A stretch of 6,367 bases of DNA from an uncultured Bacilli bacterium (GTDB taxonomy: Bacteria > Bacillota_I > Bacilli_A > RF39 > UBA660). How positions within the stretch are numbered: position 1 is the stretch's first letter; the number at the start of each line of letters is the position of its first letter. The notes under the pieces were generated by a model. It had not been told where the DNA came from. It did not search any database and worked only from the letters and a program-made list of their open reading frames with translations. The DNA lies in NCBI GenBank assembly GCA_934155185.1, contig CAKPGT010000034.1, positions 1 to 6,367 on the forward strand, written 5' to 3'. The position numbers and the translations under genes are program-made. This document shows, piece by piece, positions 1 through 6,043 of this stretch.

Positions 1-137
1 AATATATAATTCTTATCTATATCTAATATATTACTTAATATATCTGCTAAGTATTCTTTACTATCCATTAATATAGCCTTAAACATCCTATCTGATGTTA
101 CAGGTACTACTTCTCCTTCTTTTAGATTTATTTCCAT
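1..137 (-). CDS. Rpn-family PD-(D/E)XK nuclease / putative transposase, N-terminus only
   Basis: Only the first 45 codons lie in the window; the gene continues off the left edge. The start ATG (137-135) is preceded by AAGGAG at 154-149 with an 11-nt spacer. The visible protein begins MEINLKEGEVVPVTSDRM and continues with FKAILMD, then a helix-like stretch containing LADILSNILDID. The pattern 'P..SD.mFK.i..d....L.d.Ln.iL.id' resembles the opening of Rpn (RpnA-like) recombination-promoting nucleases, often annotated as PD-(D/E)XK nuclease family transposases, which are common in multiple copies in low-GC gut Firmicutes. The catalytic PD-(D/E)XK core would lie downstream and cannot be seen, so activity cannot be judged. 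It is separated from the surface-protein gene by a terminator and probably has its own promoter. Family assignment rests on the N-terminal pattern alone. Confidence 0.6.
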   Translation of the reverse strand, partial: MEINLKEGEVVPVTSDRMFKAILMDSKEYLADILSNILDIDKNYI

Positions 138-175
138 AATTTTTCTATCTCCTTCCCTTTTATGAAAATGCCTCT

Positions 176-184
176 ATAATAGCA
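176..184 (-). promoter_or_regulatory. Possible extended -10 promoter for the Rpn-like gene
   Basis: The minus strand reads TGCTATTAT at 184-176: a TG dinucleotide one base before TATTAT, which matches five of six bases of TATAAT. No convincing -35 hexamer is found about 17 bp further upstream, so this would depend on the extended -10 element. It lies between the preceding terminator and the gene's ribosome site, where a promoter is needed. Confidence 0.35.
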
Positions 185-225
185 CCTTAAATCATCATAT
201 TTTGTAGAATTATGGATAAGCATTT

Positions 226-257
226 AAAAAACTCATGAAAATTAATCCCATGAGTTT
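226..257 (-). terminator. Rho-independent terminator after the VWA surface-protein gene
   Basis: On the minus strand AAACTCATG (257-249) pairs perfectly with CATGAGTTT (237-229) around an 11-nt loop, followed by a run of six T (231-226). It begins 6 nt after the TAA stop of the surface-protein gene and closes the sortase/VWA operon. Confidence 0.85.
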
Positions 258-263
258 AATAAT

Positions 264-3035
264 TTAATTAAATCTTTTTTTTAATGAATAACCTAAAGCA
301 GTAAGTGAGCCTAAAAGTGCTACGAATAAAATATAATCATTATTGTTTTCATGAACGCCTGTTTTAACTACTTGAACTACTTTATCATAGTAGAATACTA
401 TTTCATTATTATCTTCATTTAATTCGATAGTAATTTCATCTAATGAAGCTAACTTGTATCCTTCTATACTTGGTGCTTTTTCTGTTACTTTATCAAAGAA
501 TGAGCCATCTTTATTTACTGAAGCCATTATCTCTTCTTTAGTAGTATTATCTAAATATTTAACTGTGTAACTAACTTTAATTTTCTCATAGTAGAAAATT
601 ATTTCAGTTTCTTCTCTTGAGTTAAGTTCTACAGTAACTTTATTATCACTAACTAATTTATATCCTCTAACTTCAATTGCTTCTTCTTCTACAGGATCAA
701 CTAGGTTGCCTTCTTTTTTAACAGATGGAGCTACTTCATTATTAGTTCCTTCTTCAACATATCTTACTATATAATTAGCTTTAATCTTCTTATAATAGAA
801 AATTATTACTTTATCTTCTTTATCTAACTTAATAGACTTGCTATTTTCACCTATTAAATCATAACCATATATACTATCAGCATATTCAGTTACTTCTTCA
901 TTATATGTTTTGCCAATTACTTCTTTATCAGGAATAATATTTTTCTCAGTTTCTTCTTCTAAGTACTTAACCTTGTAAGACATGTCAGTTCTTTTTTCAT
1001 AATAGAAAGTTATTGTTGTACCATCTTCTTTTAATGTAAATGATTGTTTTTTATCACTAACTAGTTTATACCCAAATGGAGCATCTTCTGCTTCTTCCTC
1101 ATATGTTTCACCATATGTTCCGTTTGAAACATCTTTAGAAGGTAATATTTCAGTTTCATAATTTCCTACTAATTCAACATATCTAACCTTGTAAGACATA
1201 TCATTTCTTTTTTCATAATAGAAAGTTACTACGTTTTCTTCTTTATCTAACTTAATAGATTGCTTTTTATTACTAACTAACTTATATCCATATGGAGCAT
1301 CTTTTGCTTCTTCTTCATAAGTTTCATTATATGTTTTGTTAGTTACTTCTTTATCATTATAAAGACTTGTGTTAGTATCCTTTTCAAGATATTTAACTGT
1401 ATAAGACATATCACGTCTTCTTTCATAACATACTTTAATTACGTTATCTTCTTCTTTGATTGTATATGGTAAATCTTTTGAAGAACCATCTTTATAACCA
1501 AATCCTAATCCATTTTTGTATTTATTTAAATTAACAAAATCAATTTTTTGACCAAAGAATACATTATTTACAGTATTATCTTTATCATCTGATATTTTTT
1601 CTTCATTATTATCATCAGTTTCTTTATAATACTCAACTACATAACTTAAGTCATCTTTAACTTCGTATACAACATTTATTACATTTGCATTATCTTTTAT
1701 TATGTATGGTAATGTAGTTTTAACAATACCATCTTTATAACCAGCTGGCTTATATTTATTTAATTCTATATCACTTAATTTTATTTCTGTATTTAATACA
1801 GCACTTCCTTCTACATTATTTATATAATTTTCACTACTTACTGAATTTTTATAATAATTGATTGTATAAGGATATCTTTGAGCTTCCCAATATACTTTAG
1901 CTGATTTATCTAACTCTAGACTATCATCATTACCATCTACGTTTTTATATCCTAATTTACAAGATGCGTTCGTTTCATATAAATTGTCTTCGGCACCTTG
2001 TGCATCCTTATTTATTCTTACCTTAAATGAATAATTCTTTCCAGTTTCTGTAACATCATCAACTTTTACAGTAACATTTTTACCATTAACTGTTATATCA
2101 TTTGAAGATTTAGAACCTTCTACATATGTAAATTCATTACCTATAACGTCAGTTAATGTAGCATTAGTTCCTGCTGGAACTCTTATGTCTATACTTCCAG
2201 CTATATTGTTAAATTTGTCAACTACACTTTTTTCGTCAGCTTCTGAAAAATGCTTGCTATCAGTTGCAATATTTTTTAATAAATCGGCAGTTGATTTATT
2301 AGTACCATAACCTATAGTAAATATCTCTATTCCAGCATTTTTTGCATCTCTAGCAGATAATTTTGCTTTATTTGCTGCCTCATAACCAGTAATATCACTT
2401 TCCTCAGGGTAACCATCTGTTAATATTACCATGTATAATTTTGCGTTAGAATCTGCTTTCTTTTTAGCATCTAATAATCCTTTTGCTGTATTTATACCAT
2501 CTGATAAATAAGTTAATCCATCTGGATTTGGAAATTTTGTATCATCAAAGTTTTTATTTTCAAATCCCCTTGTTACTCTTGCATTAGTTGAAAACGTAAC
2601 TAAAGCAAGCTGTGCACTAGAGTATTTTGAAAGTAAAGTTTTTGCAAATGACTTAGTACCTTTTTTTGCATTTTTATACTTATTATCACTAAACCAACAT
2701 AAAAAACAATTATCCATACTTCCTGAATTATCAAGTACTACAGCAGCATAAATTGGTGCAGTTTGTGATTCAGAAGCTACCTTATCTTTACCTTTTACAC
2801 TTAGGTCTATTTGGTATACTCCATCTTCATCAGTCTTTCTTACTGTTTTAATAATCTCTGCATTACCAGGATTATTTGTACTACCTTTAGAATTAACTGA
2901 ATCAATTACTTCACCTTTTGTATAACCTAAATCACTAGCTAAAACTGGCATAATACCTGCAAAGTTAGTAAATAAAGTTGCCAAAATTAAAAGTAATCTT
3001 CCAACTAATTCAAATCTTTGTTTTAGTTTTTTCAT
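264..3035 (-). CDS. Secreted VWA-domain, MucBP-repeat surface adhesin with sortase sorting signal
   Basis: A 923-residue cell-wall surface protein, probably an adhesin. Residues 1-33 are a signal peptide (KKLKQR, hydrophobic core, VLA before the likely cleavage). Residues about 96-283 form a von Willebrand factor A domain with a complete MIDAS metal site: DNSGS (D102, S104, S106), T175 and D207 (LTDG). Two cysteines, C110 and C113, sit just after the MIDAS loop. Residues 284-385 are a beta-rich domain ending near TNASCKLGY. K63 in the arm before the VWA domain and N356 here could form an isopeptide bond; that is inference. Residues 388-886 hold seven MucBP-like repeats. The C-terminus has VVKTG (889-893), a hydrophobic span (901-917) and KKR: a sorting signal without the usual proline. 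The gene starts 11 nt after the sortase stop, with an AGGAGGG ribosome site overlapping that stop, so it is likely translationally coupled and anchored by that sortase. Ligand unknown. Confidence 0.9.
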   Translation of the reverse strand: MKKLKQRFELVGRLLLILATLFTNFAGIMPVLASDLGYTKGEVIDSVNSKGSTNNPGNAEIIKTVRKTDEDGVYQIDLSVKGKDKVASESQTAPIYAAVVLDNSGSMDNCFLCWFSDNKYKNAKKGTKSFAKTLLSKYSSAQLALVTFSTNARVTRGFENKNFDDTKFPNPDGLTYLSDGINTAKGLLDAKKKADSNAKLYMVILTDGYPEESDITGYEAANKAKLSARDAKNAGIEIFTIGYGTNKSTADLLKNIATDSKHFSEADEKSVVDKFNNIAGSIDIRVPAGTNATLTDVIGNEFTYVEGSKSSNDITVNGKNVTVKVDDVTETGKNYSFKVRINKDAQGAEDNLYETNASCKLGYKNVDGNDDSLELDKSAKVYWEAQRYPYTINYYKNSVSSENYINNVEGSAVLNTEIKLSDIELNKYKPAGYKDGIVKTTLPYIIKDNANVINVVYEVKDDLSYVVEYYKETDDNNEEKISDDKDNTVNNVFFGQKIDFVNLNKYKNGLGFGYKDGSSKDLPYTIKEEDNVIKVCYERRRDMSYTVKYLEKDTNTSLYNDKEVTNKTYNETYEEEAKDAPYGYKLVSNKKQSIKLDKEENVVTFYYEKRNDMSYKVRYVELVGNYETEILPSKDVSNGTYGETYEEEAEDAPFGYKLVSDKKQSFTLKEDGTTITFYYEKRTDMSYKVKYLEEETEKNIIPDKEVIGKTYNEEVTEYADSIYGYDLIGENSKSIKLDKEDKVIIFYYKKIKANYIVRYVEEGTNNEVAPSVKKEGNLVDPVEEEAIEVRGYKLVSDNKVTVELNSREETEIIFYYEKIKVSYTVKYLDNTTKEEIMASVNKDGSFFDKVTEKAPSIEGYKLASLDEITIELNEDNNEIVFYYDKVVQVVKTGVHENNNDYILFVALLGSLTALGYSLKKRFN
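375..1874 (-). repeat. Seven tandem MucBP-like repeats within the surface protein
   Basis: These encode residues about 388-886. Each unit is about 65-75 residues and runs 'sY.VkYle...' to 'GYkLvs' to 'vv.FYYek'. Approximate units are 388-458, 463-538, 543-609, 613-681, 685-750, 754-818 and 822-886. The first two are a diverged subtype with NKYK..GYKDG...LPY.IK..NVI.V.YE. The third and fourth are closest: residues 568-588 and 640-660 agree at 18 of 21 positions. MucBP-type repeats occur in mucin- or glycan-binding surface proteins of Gram-positives, and may serve as a stalk projecting the VWA head. The assignment rests on the repeat pattern, not on a profile search. Confidence 0.8.
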
Positions 3036-3046
3036 ATAAAACCCTC

Positions 3047-3814
3047 CTATAATATTTTCTTTGCACTTATTATTATTAGTGCATCATTTTTTAATAAACA
3101 CGTTTGAAGTGTTATTATACTATCGCTAGCTGATAAACTAGCGGAAGTACCGTAAATTGATTTGCTTTTTAAATAGTTTAAGTGATTTAAAAAGCTCTCT
3201 TCTGATGAAAACTTAATATCTAAATGTTTATAATCCCCATTTGATACATATACACTAAATATTTCATATCTAGAGTTTCCATCATCTGTTTTAATATCTA
3301 TATACTTATTATTTTTGTAAAAATCTTCTTTTAAGTAATATCTTAAATATCTAAATGGAATATCATAGTTATTAGCATTATGTCCGTATATTACTACGTT
3401 CTTATCTTTATTTAACATTGTCCTATAATCAATAAATACAGAACCTGTTATATGTTTCTTCTTATTTGGAAGTCTTCTTAAATAATAATCATTATCTTCC
3501 GTCTGTAATAATAATGTGTTTATTTTGGTATTTTTAACGCTTAAAATTCCGACAATATCACTGTTATTATATTTTTTTCTATAATCTTCTAAAGTTAATT
3601 CTTTTTCTGTTTTCTCTACTTTAGTTTCATTTTCTTTAGTATTTGATAATTTAACTATATTACTTTTAGTTGTAGTTAATATAAACTCTTTTACCTCTTT
3701 TTCACTTTTGAAATTTTTAGTTTCATTTGATAGTAACATAAAAATTAAAAAGCAGCTTAACATAGAAAACAATATTATTAGTAAGTTAAATTTTACATTC
3801 TTTTTATTATTCAT
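3047..3814 (-). CDS. Class B-like sortase lacking the catalytic arginine
   Basis: A 255-residue membrane-anchored cysteine transpeptidase of the sortase family. Residues 9-28 are a single N-terminal membrane anchor, 30-82 a Lys/Glu/Thr-rich linker, and 86-255 the sortase fold. Class B features are the NDYYLRR segment, GSVFIDYR, YGHN with catalytic H145, the long insert with DFYKNNKYIDI and YEIFSVYV, and ITLQTC with catalytic C239. Class B enzymes normally read TLSTC followed within about ten residues by an essential Arg. Here the tail after C239 is LLKNDALIIISAKKIL, with no Arg at all. The ATG has GAGAGGG at about 8 nt. It is the first gene of its operon, with a sigma-A promoter, and is followed directly by a surface protein with a C-terminal sorting signal, its probable substrate. 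It could be active with a substitute residue, or be an impaired enzyme. The family is firm; activity is uncertain. Confidence 0.88.
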   Translation of the reverse strand: MNNKKNVKFNLLIILFSMLSCFLIFMLLSNETKNFKSEKEVKEFILTTTKSNIVKLSNTKENETKVEKTEKELTLEDYRKKYNNSDIVGILSVKNTKINTLLLQTEDNDYYLRRLPNKKKHITGSVFIDYRTMLNKDKNVVIYGHNANNYDIPFRYLRYYLKEDFYKNNKYIDIKTDDGNSRYEIFSVYVSNGDYKHLDIKFSSEESFLNHLNYLKSKSIYGTSASLSASDSIITLQTCLLKNDALIIISAKKIL

Positions 3815-3861
3815 ATAAACTACCCTCTCATAATATATTATTACTACGTGTGTGGTTAGTT

Positions 3862-3890
3862 ATACTATATCAAAAGTGTCATTTTGTCAA
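3862..3890 (-). promoter_or_regulatory. Sigma-A promoter of the sortase/surface-protein operon
   Basis: The minus strand has a perfect -35 TTGACA at 3890-3885, a 17-bp spacer and TAGTAT at 3867-3862 (four of six to TATAAT). Overlapping alternatives TATAGT and TATAAC each match five of six but give 15- and 19-bp spacers. It lies between the ECF operon terminator and the sortase start, leaving a 5' leader of roughly 40 nt with no obvious structured regulator. Confidence 0.7.
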
Positions 3891-3922
3891 CAAAAAATGA
3901 TAAATTTCGACAAAAATGTAAT

Positions 3923-3947
3923 AAAAAAACTATCAAAATGATAGTTT
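3923..3947 (-). terminator. Rho-independent terminator of the folate ECF operon
   Basis: On the minus strand AAACTATCA (3947-3939) pairs with TGATAGTTT (3935-3927) around a 3-nt loop, followed by continuous T to 3923. The left arm begins inside the TAA stop of the T component. It separates the ECF operon from the sortase operon. The plus-strand reading lacks a good T-run, so it is probably one-directional. Confidence 0.9.
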
Positions 3948-4515
3948 AAAACGCTTTTAATTTCAGACTCTTTTCTAACTCATCTATTCTGTCTAATAAA
4001 TTATTAAAATAGGTTATTAAATAGACATGTGGTCTTTTAATTACATTTTTAAATTTAAAATCAAATCCTTTACTCTTTAATGAATACTTTATCATTGTAG
4101 CTTCATCTCTTAAAATTGGAATAAATGTAAGTGAAACTGCTATTATTAATGTTAAATTGTCTATATTCACCTTGAAAATTTTAAGTGGATAAAATAAATA
4201 TCTAAACGCTATTCTTAGCGTCATCTCATCAAAAAAGCATCCCATAATATATGTATAATCAATTACTAAAAATAATCTTACTCCAACTTTTATTGATTCA
4301 AAGACATTTGAAAATAAAAGGTTACATAATGTAATAAATATAACAAACAAAATATTGCTAGCAATAACCTTAAAATGCCTTTTTAGCGGTATTTTAACTA
4401 ATAATGAAACTACTAAATTAAATATTAAGATAAAACCTAGAATATAGAAATTTTCTATTAAAAACAGTAATGCACTATATATAAAGAAAAACATAAGTAT
4501 TAAAAAATATATCAT
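3946..4515 (-). CDS. ecfT: ECF transporter T component (EcfT-like), short, with altered coupling motifs
   Basis: Membrane scaffold that links the folate-binding S component to the ATPase in an energy-coupling factor importer. I chose ATG 4515 (189 residues), which overlaps the ATPase stop as ATGA and lies 10 nt from AAAGAAGG; the alternative ATG at 4524 has that site only 1 nt away. Counted from 4524, hydrophobic spans lie at about 4-22, 24-44, 54-72, 83-97 and 121-137, followed by the cytoplasmic coupling region. That region normally carries two Ala-Arg-Gly type motifs that dock into the ATPases. Here they read SKG (151-153) and LKA (189-191), so both Arg are Lys, and the protein ends one residue later. 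Typical EcfT proteins are about 250-270 residues and continue past the second motif, apparently into a last membrane helix. The terminator follows immediately, so this looks like the natural end and not a frameshift. The role is inferred largely from the operon. Confidence 0.75.
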   Translation of the reverse strand: MIYFLILMFFFIYSALLFLIENFYILGFILIFNLVVSLLVKIPLKRHFKVIASNILFVIFITLCNLLFSNVFESIKVGVRLFLVIDYTYIMGCFFDEMTLRIAFRYLFYPLKIFKVNIDNLTLIIAVSLTFIPILRDEATMIKYSLKSKGFDFKFKNVIKRPHVYLITYFNNLLDRIDELEKSLKLKAF

Positions 4516-5300
4516 TTCATGCATGCCTTCTTTAAAATAAATTCCTCGTTTATATCATTTATATTATCTATTTTAAGTTTGTTTGCTAATTTCAATATAA
4601 ATGGTACCTTTAGATTATGTCTAACTAATATATCATTATCTTTAACAATATCTTCAATTTTATATTTATAAACATTTAAATCATCAAGTATTATGACATT
4701 ATCAGCATAAATAAGTTCATTCATATTATTGGTAATAAATATTATTCCCATATCTTTTTTCAATTTTTTAAATAACTTATATATGTTTTCCTTACCACTA
4801 CAGTCAAGCATTGAAGTTGCTTCATCTAATATAAGGTAACTTGGATTTAAAGATAATGCTGATGCTATTGCAACTCTTTGCTTTTGCCCTCCTGATAAAT
4901 TATAGGGGTTTGAGTTTATATAATCATCCATTTCAACCTTGCTTAAGCTATTTTTAATTATACTATGTATTTTTTCTTTTTCTGTCATCATATTTTCTAA
5001 AGTAAACTTTATATCATCATATACCTTAGTAAATAAAATTTGATTAGTAGGATTCTGAAATACCATTCCAACTTTTTTTCTAATAAGCTTATTATCTGTT
5101 TTTTTGTTTACTAAAATATCATCTAGATAAACCTCACCACTACTTGGGAATACAAGTCCACCTATAATATTTGCAAATGTTGACTTACCAGCTCCATTAG
5201 GTCCAATTATAAAGGTAACTTTATTTTTAGGAATATCTAAATTGATATTTTTAAAAATCTCTTTATCATAACTAAAACATACGTTTCTCAACTTAATCAT
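4512..5300 (-). CDS. ecfA: ECF transporter ATPase (EcfA/CbiO type) with Asn replacing the switch His
   Basis: A 262-residue ABC ATPase that powers the importer from the cytoplasmic side. Visible motifs: Walker A GPNGAGKST (33-41), Q-loop FQNPTNQ with Q82, signature LSGGQ (135-139), Walker B LILDE (D159, catalytic E160) and the D-loop region ATSMLD (161-166), which resembles EcfA1-type ATPases. The ECF-specific tail (VPFILKLANKLK, about 232-243) is also present. The expected switch histidine in 'ITHDMDE' is Asn here: ITNNMNE, N191, codon AAT. Its ATG overlaps the end of folT by 8 nt, and its stop overlaps the T-component start, so the three genes are translationally coupled. Only one ATPase is encoded, whereas shared Firmicute ECF modules usually carry two different ones; it would have to form a homodimer or pair with a subunit encoded elsewhere. 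Confidence 0.9.
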   Translation of the reverse strand: MIKLRNVCFSYDKEIFKNINLDIPKNKVTFIIGPNGAGKSTFANIIGGLVFPSSGEVYLDDILVNKKTDNKLIRKKVGMVFQNPTNQILFTKVYDDIKFTLENMMTEKEKIHSIIKNSLSKVEMDDYINSNPYNLSGGQKQRVAIASALSLNPSYLILDEATSMLDCSGKENIYKLFKKLKKDMGIIFITNNMNELIYADNVIILDDLNVYKYKIEDIVKDNDILVRHNLKVPFILKLANKLKIDNINDINEEFILKKACMK

Positions 5301-5814
5301 TTACTAATTTTTTAATTCTTTCTTCTAATGCCTTACAAGTTAAAAGTATTGTTGAAACTATTACAGGCATCATAATAAGTTGCTTTAATATACGAATTGG
5401 TAAAACTATTTTACTAGCCCCTTTAGTTATGATAAAAACCCAGGTTGTGTTTAGTACACCATTATATAATGAGCATACTAAAACGGCACTTATGATAAGT
5501 CTTATAATAAAATCTTTATTAATCTTAAATTCTTTTCTATGCAAAATTAAACCATATGTTAAGCCTGTTAAAAATGACGTTATGGTAAATCCAAAGAAAT
5601 AGCTTCCGGTTGGAAATAATAAACTGCCTATAATATCACTTATAACTGCCACAAAAGTAGAATACTTAGGGCCTAAAATAATAGCACTAAATATTATGGG
5701 TACAAATGCAAAACCAATAGTTATAATTGGTGTTCTAACAGATAATATTCTTCCTAAAACAACACATGATGAAATAAAAAGCGCACATAATAATATTTTC
5801 TTCTCTTTAGTCAT
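5293..5814 (-). CDS. folT: Folate ECF transporter S component FolT
   Basis: A 173-residue integral membrane protein that binds folate and delivers it through the ECF module. Several hydrophobic segments cover about 7-20, 28-48, 51-66, 73-92, 103-118 and 136-160. FolT-like signatures are SDIIGSLLFPTGSYFFGFT (59-77), LNTTW (121-125) and RILKQLIMMP (141-150). A THF riboswitch in the leader independently supports folate as substrate. I chose ATG 5814 because GAAAGGA (5828-5822) sits 7 nt ahead and the protein then starts MTKEKKILLCA as expected. An in-frame ATG at 5871 would add 19 residues, but it lies in the riboswitch and would be read through the terminator hairpin and ribosome site. The end overlaps the ATPase gene by 8 nt. 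Expression should fall when reduced folates are plentiful. Confidence 0.88.
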   Translation of the reverse strand: MTKEKKILLCALFISSCVVLGRILSVRTPIITIGFAFVPIIFSAIILGPKYSTFVAVISDIIGSLLFPTGSYFFGFTITSFLTGLTYGLILHRKEFKINKDFIIRLIISAVLVCSLYNGVLNTTWVFIITKGASKIVLPIRILKQLIMMPVIVSTILLTCKALEERIKKLVND

Positions 5815-5854
5815 AAAAAAATCCTTTCTTTTTTCCGCATGAAAAAACAGGATT
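5815..5854 (-). terminator. Riboswitch expression platform: hairpin that hides the folT ribosome site and ends in a U-run
   Basis: On the minus strand AATCCT (5854-5849) pairs with AGGATT (5825-5820), and after a small internal loop TTTTTTC (5847-5841) pairs with GAAAAAA (5835-5829 region). Five more T follow to 5815, directly before the folT ATG. The 3' arm contains the core of the Shine-Dalgarno GAAAGGA (5828-5822). The same hairpin could therefore end transcription, block translation, or both. The upper stem is AU-rich and the U-run short, so the balance between mechanisms is uncertain. Confidence 0.65.
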
Positions 5855-5879
5855 ATTATCTTGTAATTCATTAGCGGAA
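5833..5879 (-). promoter_or_regulatory. Candidate antiterminator / anti-sequestering pairing
   Basis: The aptamer 3' segment TTCCGC (5879-5874) is complementary to GCGGAA (5838-5833) in the expression-platform hairpin. After a 2-nt bulge, ATGA (5871-5868) pairs with TCAT (5842-5839), giving 10 base pairs in all. This uses the bases that form aptamer stem P1 and the pseudoknot, as well as the upper stem of the terminator, so it cannot coexist with either. It is a natural 'folate absent, gene on' state. Confidence 0.55.
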
Positions 5880-5966
5880 TGCAAAAATAAATAAGCGAGT
5901 TAAAACTCTTGCCTAATAAACAACTTCCCGTCTTATTAGTCTTAACTATTTATTTTCTACTCTAAT
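5870..5966 (-). promoter_or_regulatory. THF (tetrahydrofolate) riboswitch, class I aptamer
   Basis: A 97-nt leader RNA element that matches the THF-I layout. P1: ATTAG (5966-5962) with CTAAT (5874-5870), followed by the conserved AGTAGA. P2: AAAATAAATA (5956-5947) with TATTTATTTT (5893-5884). The conserved GTTAAG precedes P3: CTAATAA (5939-5933) with TTATTAG (5919-5913). Its loop holds GACGGGAAGTTG, of which GGAA (5928-5925) can form the long-range pseudoknot with TTCC (5879-5876) in TGCATTCCGC. P4: GAGTT (5908-5904) with AACTC (5901-5897). The pairing bases differ from textbook examples, but the conserved single-stranded blocks are kept. Its position upstream of folT fits folate feedback. 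By family precedent it should be an OFF switch. Confidence 0.9.
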
Positions 5967-5995
5967 ATTTGTTTAATTTTAATTACGATTTAAAT

Positions 5996-6043
5996 CTAAT
6001 AAAATTTAAGCTTATTTAACACTAGGCAAATACACTTTCTCAT
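5996..6043 (-). CDS. Possible 15-residue leader peptide ORF upstream of the THF riboswitch
   Basis: A short frame, MRKCICLVLNKLKFY then TAG, starts at ATG 6043. AGAAGGTG (6057-6050) lies 6 nt ahead, a respectable ribosome site. It is the first start codon on the predicted transcript, about 15 nt from the expected start point, and it ends 29 nt before the aptamer. The peptide is basic and hydrophobic with a CxC motif. I do not recognise it. It could be a translated leader, the stub of a lost gene, or chance. Only the ribosome site and position support it. Confidence 0.35.
   Translation of the reverse strand: MRKCICLVLNKLKFY

Noticed and set aside
375..1874. Regularly spaced similar segments that could suggest a CRISPR array
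   Set aside because: The periodicity is about 200-225 bp, in frame, and encodes protein repeats; there are no short identical repeats with unique spacers.
4512..4524. Use of TGA as tryptophan (Mollicutes code 4), suggested by the extreme AT content
   Set aside because: Trp codons in the surface protein and FolT are TGG, and the TGA ending the ATPase gives a normal ATGA overlap with the next gene and a normal-length protein.
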